From assembly GCF_004341515.1 (NCBI RefSeq), contig NZ_SLZF01000014.1, positions 1 through 64,000 of the forward strand: a stretch of 64,000 nt of DNA, given 5' to 3'. Every line of letters starts with the position of its first letter. The stretch's first letter is position 1. Shown here one piece after another: positions 8,494 through 16,707 of this stretch. Source of the DNA: Allobosea sp. BK604. GTDB taxonomy: Bacteria; Pseudomonadota; Alphaproteobacteria; Rhizobiales; Beijerinckiaceae. A program made the position numbers and the translations under genes. The notes below the pieces were generated by a model, which searched no databases, had not been told where the DNA came from, and saw only the letters and a program-made list of their open reading frames with translations.

Positions 8494-9504
8494 TCAGAAG
8501 TCGCGCAGGCATTCCCTGAGGGTCGCATACGGAGCGACGTCGTCGCGCCCGTTCGGAGGAGTGAGCTGCTGCCCGGTGACCCAGGCCGCGCGCACATCGC
8601 GCGGCGTCATGCCGAACTCATGCTTGAAGGCGCGGCTGAAGCTGGACGCATCCGGGAAGCACAGCGCGTCGGCGATCTCGGTGATGGAGCGAGAATTCGC
8701 CGGGTTGGAGAGATCCGCATAGGCCTGGAGCAGCCGCCGGCGCTGGATATAGCGCGCGACGCCGCCGTCGTCGTTCAATAGACGATAGAGCTGGGTGCGC
8801 GACATGCCGACCTCGCGGCAGAGCGTGTCCGGGCCGAGCGACGTCGCATGGAGGTGCCGCTCCACGGCCCGCCGCACCTTCTCGCGACGGCTCAGGTCGA
8901 TCAGGCTGGCGGCGCGTGCGGCATGGTCCGCCGATGGCGCGACGCAGGCGAACACCATCGAGCGCATCGCATTGGTCAGGCGCGGCAAATCTTCCGGCGC
9001 GAGCTCGGTCAGATTGCGCTGGAGCAGGGCGATATACTCGCCGAGCAATTTGCCGAGCGCGGTATCGAGCGCCTGCCCCTGCATCGCGTCGAGCGCCGGT
9101 GCGAGTTCGCTGAACGTGTCACGCGGCAGATAGAGCTGCAGCCTGGTATCGCGGGCCCGGTCGCTGATCATCTCGCGGCCCAGCGACACGACGAAAGGCA
9201 CGCGGGCCGGAATATCGAGGGTGACGTCGCCGCCTTGCCCGGTCGTCCGGTGCTGGCCCAGCGTGATTACCCAATGGTCGACCGGGTTGCGGCGCACCAG
9301 CGTCTTGCTGCGCAGGGCCCGCAGGGACGGAGCATCGACGATGCTGAGGCCGAAACCGTCCAGGGACCAGGTCGTGCTTTCCGCTTCGAAACCGCCGGCG
9401 GGTTCGTCGATTGCGACGTCGAATACGCTGTCGAACCAACCGATCCAGGCATCGAATTGATGGCGAGGCGCATGGTCACGCGTGGAAAAGCGGACTGGTG
9501 TCAT
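8494..9504 (-). CDS. AraC-family transcriptional regulator
   Basis: This is a 336-residue regulator with an N-terminal AraC-binding-like domain of the AraC_binding_2 type and a C-terminal double helix-turn-helix. The HTH region is visible in LCREVGMSRTQLYRLL and SITEIADALCFPDASSFSRA followed by FKHEFGMTPRDVR. I favour the ATG at 9504 (MTPVRFSTRDHAP) over a TTG at 9570, since the family normally begins close to this point. It is convergent with the importer operon and is not obviously linked to it. An 18-bp palindrome and a 12-bp palindrome lie upstream and may be binding sites. The effector is unknown. Confidence 0.88.
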   Translation of the reverse strand: MTPVRFSTRDHAPRHQFDAWIGWFDSVFDVAIDEPAGGFEAESTTWSLDGFGLSIVDAPSLRALRSKTLVRRNPVDHWVITLGQHRTTGQGGDVTLDIPARVPFVVSLGREMISDRARDTRLQLYLPRDTFSELAPALDAMQGQALDTALGKLLGEYIALLQRNLTELAPEDLPRLTNAMRSMVFACVAPSADHAARAASLIDLSRREKVRRAVERHLHATSLGPDTLCREVGMSRTQLYRLLNDDGGVARYIQRRRLLQAYADLSNPANSRSITEIADALCFPDASSFSRAFKHEFGMTPRDVRAAWVTGQQLTPPNGRDDVAPYATLRECLRDF

Positions 9505-9607
9505 TGGCAACAATATCCAGCGTGGCCAGTCGTGATCGCATACGACGGTTCGGCAGCGCGGGTCAACCAAAGTACGGTATCGGGAAGCAGCGCCTCGGAA
9601 AAAGAGG

Positions 9608-9619
9608 CGTTCCGGAACG
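9608..9619. promoter_or_regulatory. 12-bp palindrome upstream of the AraC-type gene
   Basis: CGTTCCGGAACG is a perfect palindrome located about 100 bases upstream of the AraC-type start codon. It may be a regulator binding site. It is not a proper SOS box, because the two GTTC elements here are spaced by six bases, not seven. Function is not established. Confidence 0.3.
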
Positions 9620-9704
9620 TTCTTTGAAAGATTTCGGGCTTTGTCTAGAACTTATCCGTATTCTGAATACAACTCTCAGCTGGCGAGTGCCTAGCGCGCG
9701 CCGC

Positions 9705-9722
9705 GTGTCATCATGATGACAC
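9705..9722. promoter_or_regulatory. 18-bp perfect palindrome, candidate operator
   Basis: GTGTCATCATGATGACAC is a perfect 18-bp inverted repeat with no spacer. It lies between two minus-strand genes, about 200 bases upstream of the AraC-type start and 70 bases past the end of the GNAT gene. It has no T run, so an operator is more likely than a terminator. No similar sequence was noticed elsewhere in the window. Confidence 0.4.
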
Positions 9723-9792
9723 CCCCACGGCGCTGCAGGCATCGAGGCGCAGCCGCCGCGAGAAAAGGTGGGCGCAGTGCCTTTCGCGGCCG

Positions 9793-10245
9793 CTATTGCG
9801 GCAGCGCCTGTCGGTAGACGATGAAGCCGGACTTTTCCGCCACCTTGTCGTAGAGTTCCTGGGCCTGCAGGTTGGTCTCGTGCGTCTGCCAGTAGACGCG
9901 ATAATAGCCTTTCTCCTGCGCCATTTGCCGGACGGCCTCGATCAGCTTGCGGCCGGCCCCGCCGCCGCGGATATCGGGCGAGACGAAGAGATCCTGCAAA
10001 TAGCAGATATCCTTGGCGCTCCAGCAGGTGCGATGCGCGACCCAATGGACGATGCCGACCGCCTTTCCGTCCTGCTCGGCGATGAAGCCGCCCATCGGCT
10101 CCGTCCCGCCGGTCAGGCGCGCGAAGGTGAGGTCGTAGATCTCTTGCGGCAGGGTCGATTTGTAGAAGGTCAGGTAGCCCTGCCAGAGCGGCGCCCAGGC
10201 GGCACGGTCGCTCGCGACGAGCGGACGGATGGTGATCTCGGACAT
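9793..10245 (-). CDS. GNAT-family N-acetyltransferase
   Basis: This is a 150-residue single-domain GNAT acetyltransferase that transfers acetyl from acetyl-CoA to an unknown amine. The start at 10245 is supported by GGGGAGG eight bases upstream. The acetyl-CoA-binding region is visible as LQDLFVSPDIRGGGAGRKLIEAV, with the R/Q-G-x-G-x-G/A loop as RGGGAGR, followed by YYRVYWQTHETNLQAQELYDKVA, a pattern shared with diamine or aminoglycoside-type GNATs. The N-terminal ITIRPLVASDRAAWAPLW is typical for the fold. It is monocistronic in appearance. The substrate cannot be predicted. Confidence 0.88.
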   Translation of the reverse strand: MSEITIRPLVASDRAAWAPLWQGYLTFYKSTLPQEIYDLTFARLTGGTEPMGGFIAEQDGKAVGIVHWVAHRTCWSAKDICYLQDLFVSPDIRGGGAGRKLIEAVRQMAQEKGYYRVYWQTHETNLQAQELYDKVAEKSGFIVYRQALPQ

Positions 10246-10666
10246 GGCAGCCTCCCCAAAGCGTTGCGAGGCTAGCCGGCTCCGGGCGGGCTGTCTCATG
10301 ACAAGGGACGATCGGATCGATCAGGAAAGTTGTGCAGGGGAGTGTCGATGCAGCGGGAGGCTCGGCCGCGGCGAGATGGGGGGCGTGCAGCGGGCTTGAC
10401 GCGAGGAGGCCCGTGCCTGGCCGGGCGCCACGCATCGCACAGCGGGTCGACTGCGGTCCGGTCTCACCAGCATCCACGGGGTGCCAAAGACCAGCATCCC
10501 GATGAGTGCGGCGTGATCGCCACTGGCGCATGGCAAGTGCCGCGCAGCGAAGGTCAGAGCTTGCCAGCCGGGCCGCGTGACGGCAATCTAAGCTCAGGAA
10601 GACGCTCAGCGCGAGAATGCCGGAGTATTCTCTCGTTGGGCAGTAGGACACAGGAAGTCTAGAACC
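10246..10666. other. Intergenic region without a recognised gene
   Basis: This 421-base stretch separates the minus-strand GNAT gene from the plus-strand L,D-transpeptidase-like gene and must hold both promoters. Open frames within it are short and lack family features. The only clear signal is AGGAAG at 10652-10657, the ribosome site of the downstream gene. I see no repeat, RNA gene or strong operator. Confidence 0.6.
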
Positions 10667-11377
10667 ATGATCATGAACGGTGGCATTGCCGGTGCTGGCG
10701 CGGCGGACGAGGTCGCTTCGCCTGGATTTCGGTCGGGGCGTTTCAATCGCCGGTCGTTTCTGGTCGGCTCGGCCGCCAGTCTCGGCGTGCTCGGACTGGG
10801 CGGATGCGTGACGCCCGACGGCATGAGCCTTGCCGAGGCGGAGAAAGTCTACGGGCCGGTGCCCGAGGAGAAATTCCCGATTCCGGGGGTCGATGTCACC
10901 AAGGTCGATCCGAAATATTTCCGTCGTACGGTGCGCTACGAGACCAAGGAAGCGCCGGGCACGATCATCGTCGATCCCGGCAATTACTACGTCTATCGCA
11001 TCGAGGAAGACGGAAACGCCACCCGCTACGGCGCCAATGTCGGCCGCGACGGCTTCCGCTGGAACGGTGACGCCTATGTCGGGCGCAAGTCCGAATGGGC
11101 GACCTGGACACCGCCCAAGGAGATGATCAAGCGCCAGCCCGAGGCGGCCAAATACGCTCGCGGCATGCCGGGCGGCCTCGACAACCCGCTCGGCGCGCGC
11201 ACGCTCCATCTCTACCAGAATGGCGCCTACACGCTCTATACGATCTATGCGTCGAGCGACCCTGAGTCGATCGGCTCCGGCATCACCAGCGGCTGCGTCG
11301 GCCTGCTCAGCCAGGACATGATCCACCTGTATAACCGCACGCCGGTCAAGACGAAGGTGGTCGTGCTGCCGGCTTGA
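10667..11377 (+). CDS. L,D-transpeptidase-like (YkuD/ErfK family) Tat lipoprotein
   Basis: This is a 236-residue exported protein with a YkuD-type catalytic domain, the family that forms 3-3 crosslinks or attaches proteins to peptidoglycan. The N-terminus combines a twin-arginine motif (NRRSFLVGSA) with a lipobox (LGLGGC, Cys near residue 47), so it should be folded before export and lipid-anchored. The catalytic segment reads SIGSGITSGCVGL: the nucleophilic Cys is present, but the usual SHGCIRM/SSGCIRL arginine is replaced (CVGL), and the upstream HGT motif appears as YAS. GGLDNPLGARTLHLY matches the conserved core. Activity is therefore likely but less certain than for standard members. The ATG at 10667 has AGGAAG nine bases upstream. 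Confidence 0.85.
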   Translation: MIMNGGIAGAGAADEVASPGFRSGRFNRRSFLVGSAASLGVLGLGGCVTPDGMSLAEAEKVYGPVPEEKFPIPGVDVTKVDPKYFRRTVRYETKEAPGTIIVDPGNYYVYRIEEDGNATRYGANVGRDGFRWNGDAYVGRKSEWATWTPPKEMIKRQPEAAKYARGMPGGLDNPLGARTLHLYQNGAYTLYTIYASSDPESIGSGITSGCVGLLSQDMIHLYNRTPVKTKVVVLPA

Positions 11378-11428
11378 GGCAGCGGGAAACTCCTGACCGC
11401 TTTCGACTTCCAGACTTGCGGTTGTCCA

Positions 11429-11467
11429 TAAAAAAGAGCCCGCCGGCCCCTGGGGCCGGCGGGCTTT
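11429..11467. terminator. Bidirectional rho-independent terminator
   Basis: A perfect 14-bp inverted repeat (arms 11437-11450 and 11452-11465, G+C-rich) lies between two convergent genes. The minus-strand copy is followed by a run of six T within CTCTTTTTTAT, giving a strong terminator for the peroxiredoxin gene. On the plus strand only TTT follows, a weaker one for the transpeptidase gene. Confidence 0.85.
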
Positions 11468-11487
11468 CCAATTTCGGTGCAGCCTGC

Positions 11488-11973
11488 TCAGAGCTGCTTC
11501 AGCATCGCCTCGGCGCCGGAGACGTCGGCCTTGCCCGGAGCGTCCTCGACATTGAGTGCGCTGACGGTGCCGTCCTCGACGAGCATCGAATAGCGCTGCG
11601 AGCGCGTGCCGAGGCCGAAGCCCGAACCGTCGAGCGAAAGCCCGATCTCCTTGGCGAAATCGGCATTGCCGTCCGAGAGGAACTCGATCACGCCGGCCCC
11701 GCCCGTCGCCTTCGACCAGGCGTCCATGACGAAGACGTCGTTGACGCCTGTGACCATGATCGCATCGACGCCCTTGGCCTTGATCTCGGCCGCATTGTTC
11801 AGATAGCCGGGCAAATGGTTCTTGTGGCAGGTCGGCGTGAACGCGCCGGGCACTGCGAACAGCACGACCTTCTTGCCCGCGAACAGGTCTTCGGTCGTCC
11901 TCGCGGCCGGCCCGTCGGGGGTCATCACCCGGAAGGTCGCCTGGGGAAGCTTGTCACCCACCTTGATCGTCAT
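11488..11973 (-). CDS. Peroxiredoxin, Prx5/AhpE-type, single cysteine
   Basis: This is a 161-residue thiol peroxidase of the Prx5 (redoxin) group that reduces hydrogen peroxide and organic hydroperoxides in the cytoplasm. The active site is PGAFTPTCHKNHLPGY with peroxidatic Cys49, and this is the only cysteine in the protein, so it should work as a 1-Cys enzyme recycled by glutathione/glutaredoxin or another thiol. Other family landmarks are MVTGVNDVFVMDAW and the C-terminal GTRSQRYSMLVEDG. It is followed by a strong terminator and preceded by the DsbD-like gene on the same strand, a gene order seen in related alphaproteobacteria. Confidence 0.95.
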   Translation of the reverse strand: MTIKVGDKLPQATFRVMTPDGPAARTTEDLFAGKKVVLFAVPGAFTPTCHKNHLPGYLNNAAEIKAKGVDAIMVTGVNDVFVMDAWSKATGGAGVIEFLSDGNADFAKEIGLSLDGSGFGLGTRSQRYSMLVEDGTVSALNVEDAPGKADVSGAEAMLKQL

Positions 11974-12022
11974 TGCCTGTTCTCCGTGAGGCTTGCGGCG
12001 TTCCGGCCGCCCGCCCCATCGA

Positions 12023-12874
12023 TTACGGCTTGCTGACGGGGATGTCGAGTTCCAGCCGCGTCTCGACGGCAGCCGGCTTGCCGCGCACGGTCACGATGAA
12101 GGGAGTGGGGCCGGAGGCACCTTTCGGCCGGTCGTTGATCTTGACGAAGGCCGAGATGCTGCCATCGGGCTGCGGGGTCATGCCGGGCTTGCCGAAGGAC
12201 CACATGCCCGGCCCCTCGACGAAGACGTCCTCGATCGTGCCTTCCGGCGGGGTCCGAAGCAGAATGCGCAAGCCCGCCTCGCCCTTCTCCTCCTCCGGCT
12301 TCACCTCGAGGATGGCGAGTTTGTCGCGTTTCTGGCCCAGCTTCACCGAGGCCGGCACGCGCGCCTCGTAGCTCTCGAGCAGCGGCGAGGAGACGGAGGT
12401 GACGCCGGGTTCGAGCCAAAGCCTGGCCTCGCCCTTGGCGGGGATGCAGATCTTCTCGCAGACGGCATATTCGAGCGCGAGGACGAGAGTCACAGGCTTC
12501 TGCGGATCGACCGGCTGCACCGAGACCGGCACGACGACCTCGCCGACATAGCCGATCGAATAGCCGTTGCCGTCCTCGAAGCGTTCCGGCGCCGGCCAGC
12601 GCACGTCGAGCCCGCCGACATTCTCAGAGCCGCTCCAGTCGAAGACGGGCGGCACGCCGGCATCGCCGGGGCTGCGCCAATAGGTCTTGTAGCCCGGCGA
12701 CATCGTGATCTGGACGCCGACGCGCTGCTTGCCGGACGGCGCCGTCGCCCCGGCGATCAGCCGCAGCGAGGAATGCGAGCTCTTCGACCAGGGCGAGACC
12801 GCCGCATCCTGCGCCAAGACAGGAGCGCTCAGCGCCGGAGCGGCGAGGGCGAGCAGGAGCAAGAGCGGTTTCAC
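12023..12874 (-). CDS. Periplasmic DsbD N-terminal-like protein (thiol-disulfide related)
   Basis: This is a 283-residue exported protein with a Sec signal peptide (about residues 1-21, ending PVLAQ). It resembles the N-terminal periplasmic domain of DsbD (DsbC domain family, PF11412 type), which passes reducing equivalents to periplasmic partners. The motif YAVCEKICIPAKGE carries a C-x3-C pair equivalent to the redox cysteines in that domain. There is no transmembrane or thioredoxin part, so unlike full DsbD it cannot draw electrons across the membrane alone. Stand-alone versions are common in Hyphomicrobiales. It sits in front of the peroxiredoxin gene and is divergent from yqgE. Confidence 0.8.
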   Translation of the reverse strand: MKPLLLLLALAAPALSAPVLAQDAAVSPWSKSSHSSLRLIAGATAPSGKQRVGVQITMSPGYKTYWRSPGDAGVPPVFDWSGSENVGGLDVRWPAPERFEDGNGYSIGYVGEVVVPVSVQPVDPQKPVTLVLALEYAVCEKICIPAKGEARLWLEPGVTSVSSPLLESYEARVPASVKLGQKRDKLAILEVKPEEEKGEAGLRILLRTPPEGTIEDVFVEGPGMWSFGKPGMTPQPDGSISAFVKINDRPKGASGPTPFIVTVRGKPAAVETRLELDIPVSKP

Positions 12875-13057
12875 AGGATAGTTCTACGCGGTCGGCGTTC
12901 CAAAGGCGAAGCACACTCTCACAAATCGGCGAACGATTATGTGAAGCATGGCGGTGGAAAGCCGATATGCCGCATGAATGGGGCGCAATCGCGATCTCGG
13001 CTCATCACCCATTTTCCCTGGTTTCCAGCCGGGGCGTTTATGAATTAGCATGCGTGC

Positions 13058-13669
13058 ATGAGGATCGGTTCGAGCCAACGTGTCAGCGGTCGCAGCTATC
13101 TCGACGGGCAATGCCTGATCGCGATGCCGGGCATGGCTGACTCGCGCTTCAACCGCAGCGTCGTCTATGTCTGCGCCCATTCCGAGGATGGCGCGATGGG
13201 CATCATCGTCAACAAGCCGGCGCCCGACACCAAGTTCCCGGACCTGCTCGTCCAGCTCGACGTGATCCCATCCGAAGGGCTGATTCGCCTGCCGAGCCAG
13301 GCCGAGAAGATGCGGGTGCTGCGCGGCGGGCCGGTCGAGACCAAGCGCGGCTTCGTGCTGCACTCCGCCGATTTCTTCCTGGAATCGGCGACGCTGCCGA
13401 TCGACAACGGTATTTGCCTGACCGCGACGCTCGACATTCTCCGCGCCATCGCGATCGGCTCCGGGCCGGAGAATGCAGTGCTGGCGCTCGGCTATGCCGG
13501 CTGGGCGGCAGGACAGCTCGAATCCGAAATCCAGTCAAATGGCTGGCTGCATTGCGCGGCCGATCACGACCTGCTCTTCGACGACGGCATCGACACGAAA
13601 TACAGCCGCGCCCTGCACAAGATCGGCATCGATCCGGCGTTCCTGTCGAGCGAGGCGGGGCACGCCTGA
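13058..13669 (+). CDS. YqgE/AlgH family protein (DUF179)
   Basis: This is a 203-residue cytoplasmic protein of the YqgE/AlgH family, whose molecular role is still unclear. Diagnostic segments are YLDGQCLIAMPGMADSRFN, followed by VVYVCAHSEDGAMGIIVNKP, then VLRGGPVETKRGFVLHS, and LALGYAGWAAGQLESEI. The length is normal for the family. No convincing ribosome site precedes the ATG at 13058; a TATGAAT-like -10 element at 13039 would give a leader of only a few bases, so near-leaderless translation is possible. The gene is divergent from the DsbD-like gene, and its 3' end meets a short palindrome. Confidence 0.93.
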   Translation: MRIGSSQRVSGRSYLDGQCLIAMPGMADSRFNRSVVYVCAHSEDGAMGIIVNKPAPDTKFPDLLVQLDVIPSEGLIRLPSQAEKMRVLRGGPVETKRGFVLHSADFFLESATLPIDNGICLTATLDILRAIAIGSGPENAVLALGYAGWAAGQLESEIQSNGWLHCAADHDLLFDDGIDTKYSRALHKIGIDPAFLSSEAGHA

Positions 13670-13672
13670 GCG

Positions 13673-13692
13673 CTTCTCCCCGAGGGGAGAAG
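13673..13692. terminator. Palindrome between convergent yqgE and GGDEF/EAL genes
   Basis: CTTCTCCCC and GGGGAGAAG form a 9-bp inverted repeat with a 2-base spacer between two converging genes. The same arms occur at 42866-42886 with a 3-base spacer. It probably serves as a transcription end or is a small dispersed palindrome; no T run follows. Confidence 0.5.
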
Positions 13693-13695
13693 GAG

Positions 13696-16600
13696 CTACG
13701 CCGCTTCCGACGATGAGCTGCTCGCGCCGACGAGCCGACGCGCTTCCGCTGCTGTCATCGGCTGGCCGAAAATGTAGCCCTGCGCGTATTGGCAGCCGAG
13801 CTGGTAGAGCTCGATCGCATCCGACTCGCTCTCTGCGCCCTCGGCGACGACATCCATGCGCAGGTCCGCCGCGAGCTGGACGATCGAGCGCAGGATCACC
13901 GGCGGCTTGCCGTTGCCCATCTGCCTGACGAAGCTCTGGTCGACCTTGATCGTGTCGAACGGGAAGCGCTGCAGGTAGGACAGCGAGGAATAGCCCGTGC
14001 CGAAATCGTCGAGCGAGAGCCCGGCGCCGAGCTCGCGGATGCGGCTGAGCATCTGCGCCGCATATTCCGGGTTCTCCATCACCAGGCTTTCGGTGATCTC
14101 GAGCTTGAGCGTGCCGGGCAGGACGCGCCGGCGCGCCAGCACAGTCTTCACGTCGTGCAGCAGGTCGTGCCGCAGGAGCTGGCGGCTGGAGACGTTGACG
14201 CTGGCGAAAATCGGCGGGTCGACCTCGAGCGCGGCCTGCCAGGCGGCGAGCTCGCGTGCCGTGCGGTCCATCACGTAGACGCCGAGATCGACGATCAGCC
14301 CGGTTTCCTCGGCAATGGCGAGGAAATCCTGCGGCAGCAGCCGGCCCTCGCGCGGGTGGTCCCAGCGCACCAGCGCCTCGAACCCGGCGATGGTGCGGTC
14401 CTCCAGCCGGACGATCGGCTGGTACATCACCTGGATCTCGCCGCGCTCGATCGCCCGGCGCAGGTCGCTTTCCAGCGCGAGCCGGTCATTGCGGTCGGTC
14501 CGCATCGCCGGCACGAAGACCTCGATCTTGTTGCCACCCTGGCGCTTGGCATGGGCCATGGCGAGCTCGGCATTCTTCAGCGCGTCGTCCTTGCGCGCCG
14601 CCGGCGTGGCGTCGAACAGGGCAAGGCCGATCGAGGGCGTGAGGAAAATCTCGCGCTCGGCAAAGGTCACCGGCGTCGAGACGGCGCGGCGCACAAGCTC
14701 GGCCAGCGCCAGGATGCGCTCGGGGTCACGCTCGGAGACCAGGATCATCGCAAACGTGTCGCCGCCGATGCGGGCGAGCGTGTCCTGCGCCCGCAGCAGC
14801 CGGCCGAGCCGGCGCGCCAGCGTCAGCAGGATCGAATCGCCGGCCGAGAAGCCGACGGATTCGTTGACCTGCTTGAAGCGGTCGATATCGATCACGATCA
14901 CGGTCGGGCGGATGCTGTCATCGGCGCGCACGAAGCCGAAGACGGCGCCGAGACGATCCTGGAACAGCTTGCGGTTGGGCAGGCCGGTCAGGTTGTCATG
15001 CACCGCATCGTGCAGCAGCCGCTCCTGCGCCGTGCGCTGCTCGGTGACGTCGGCGAGCGTGCCGATCACGCGGATGACCTCGCCGTTTGAGCCGATCACC
15101 GGCCGGGCCTTGAGGTTGAACCAGTGATAGGTGCCGTTCGAGGCGCGCAGGCGGAAATCGAGCTGCAGCTTGCCGCGGCGCTGCTCCAGCACGGCGTCGA
15201 GCGTGACCTTGTAGCGGTCGCGATCGCCGACATGCATGTATTCGAGCCAGCGTGCGGCCGAGCCTTCGAGCGCACCGCGCGGCAGGCCGAGCAGCACTTC
15301 GGTCTGCGGCGAGACGAAGATCTTGTCGGCCGAGACATCCCAGTCGAAGACGAGATCGCCGGAACCGGAAAGGGCCAGCGCCCGCCGCTCGGTGTCGGAG
15401 ACCAGTCCCTGCGCCAGGGCGCCGCCGGCAAAGGCGTGCTGGATCACGGTGAAGCCGATCAGCAGCACGATCAGCACGAGCCCGCCGACCAGCGCCGGCG
15501 CGACGAGGTCCCGCGAGAACTGGCCGGTCACGGTGAAGCCGGCCGCGGTCACCCAGATCGCCAGCAGGAACCAGGTCGGGATCAGCATCACCGCCCGCTC
15601 ATAGCCATGGGTGGCGAGATGCAGGATCAGCACGAAGCCGACGGCGGCGACCGCCGCGATCGAGATGCGCGCGATGCCGGACGCCATCGGCGCGTCGAAC
15701 ACGGCAAGGCCGACAAGCCCGATCAGCCCGAGGATCCAGACGATGGTGACGTGGCTGTAGCGCACATGCCAGCGCGACAGGTTGAGATAGGCGAAGAGGA
15801 AGACGAGCAGCGTCGCCGCCAGCACCACCTCGGCGCCGGCGCGATAGATGCGCTCGATGGCCGGCGTCAGCGGGAAGATGCGCTGGAAGAAGCCGAAATC
15901 GAGCCCGGCATAGGCGAGCACGGCCCAGGCCAGGGCGGCCGCGGCCGGGAAGATCACCGCGCCCTTGACCACGAAGATGATAGTCAGGAACAGCGCCAGC
16001 AGGCCGGCAATGCCGATGATGATGCCCTTGTAGAGCGTCAGCCCGTTGGTCTTCTGGCGATAGGCCTCCTGCTCGAACAGGTAGAGCTGCGGCAGGTTCG
16101 GCGATTTCAGCTCGGCGACGAAGGTGACGGTCGTGCCGGGATCGAGCGTGATCAGGAAGACATCGGCATCGGGGGATTCCTCGCGCTCGGGCCTGAGGCC
16201 CTGGCTGGCCGTGATCGCCTCGATGCGGGTGTCGCCGAGATCCGGCCAGACCACGCCGGAGCCGATCAGCCTGTGAAAGGGCGCAACCAGCAGCCGGTCG
16301 ATCTGCTCGTCCGAATCATTGGTCAGCGCGAACACGATCCAGTCCGGCCGTGCACCCGATTCGCGTGCCCTGACCGCGATGCGGCGCACGATTCCGTCCG
16401 CGCCGGGCGCGGTCGAGATCTGGATGACGTCGCCATCCGATTTGTTGCGCTCGACCACATGGGTCAGGTCGATGACCGGCGCATCGACCGGCACGCGCAC
16501 GGCCTCGACCGCGCCCGCCGGGGAGGCGAAGCTCAGCGGGAGCAGAAGCGCAAGGCAGATGACGGCGAGGCCAGCCCGGAGAAGTCGGTCGAAGAGGGAC

Positions 16601-16707
16601 AAGCGCAGCTCGAAGATAGGATGGAACGCAACAATACAGCTGTGAACCATCAGTCGTACCGACCGCTCATGGCGAGGGCAAGGCAGGGGTGGGGCGCTGT
16701 GGATCAT
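13696..16707 (-). CDS. Membrane-bound PAS-GGDEF-EAL cyclic-di-GMP signalling protein
   Basis: This is a 1003-residue protein. It has a signal-anchor/signal peptide near residues 45-68, a periplasmic sensory domain to about 245, seven or so membrane helices to about 430, a PAS domain (DWDVSADKIFVSPQTEVLL region), then GGDEF and EAL domains. The EAL side looks active: FEALVRWDHP, VNVSSRQL, LEITESLV, DDFGTGYSSLSYL, IKVDQSFV and QGYIFGQPM keep the metal and c-di-GMP ligands. The GGDEF motif reads GGDTF, so cyclase activity is doubtful, although an I-site-like RAQD remains five residues before it. Most likely it is a phosphodiesterase with a regulatory GGDEF. The ATG at 16707 overlaps the stop of the acetyltransferase gene by four bases; an ATG at 16650 is an alternative. 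Confidence 0.92.
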   Translation of the reverse strand: MIHSAPPLPCPRHERSVRLMVHSCIVAFHPIFELRLSLFDRLLRAGLAVICLALLLPLSFASPAGAVEAVRVPVDAPVIDLTHVVERNKSDGDVIQISTAPGADGIVRRIAVRARESGARPDWIVFALTNDSDEQIDRLLVAPFHRLIGSGVVWPDLGDTRIEAITASQGLRPEREESPDADVFLITLDPGTTVTFVAELKSPNLPQLYLFEQEAYRQKTNGLTLYKGIIIGIAGLLALFLTIIFVVKGAVIFPAAAALAWAVLAYAGLDFGFFQRIFPLTPAIERIYRAGAEVVLAATLLVFLFAYLNLSRWHVRYSHVTIVWILGLIGLVGLAVFDAPMASGIARISIAAVAAVGFVLILHLATHGYERAVMLIPTWFLLAIWVTAAGFTVTGQFSRDLVAPALVGGLVLIVLLIGFTVIQHAFAGGALAQGLVSDTERRALALSGSGDLVFDWDVSADKIFVSPQTEVLLGLPRGALEGSAARWLEYMHVGDRDRYKVTLDAVLEQRRGKLQLDFRLRASNGTYHWFNLKARPVIGSNGEVIRVIGTLADVTEQRTAQERLLHDAVHDNLTGLPNRKLFQDRLGAVFGFVRADDSIRPTVIVIDIDRFKQVNESVGFSAGDSILLTLARRLGRLLRAQDTLARIGGDTFAMILVSERDPERILALAELVRRAVSTPVTFAEREIFLTPSIGLALFDATPAARKDDALKNAELAMAHAKRQGGNKIEVFVPAMRTDRNDRLALESDLRRAIERGEIQVMYQPIVRLEDRTIAGFEALVRWDHPREGRLLPQDFLAIAEETGLIVDLGVYVMDRTARELAAWQAALEVDPPIFASVNVSSRQLLRHDLLHDVKTVLARRRVLPGTLKLEITESLVMENPEYAAQMLSRIRELGAGLSLDDFGTGYSSLSYLQRFPFDTIKVDQSFVRQMGNGKPPVILRSIVQLAADLRMDVVAEGAESESDAIELYQLGCQYAQGYIFGQPMTAAEARRLVGASSSSSEAA

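Noticed and set aside
9609..9622. GTTC-CGGAAC-GTTC resembling an SOS box
   Set aside because: The spacing is six bases; the alphaproteobacterial LexA site needs seven. Kept only as a palindrome.
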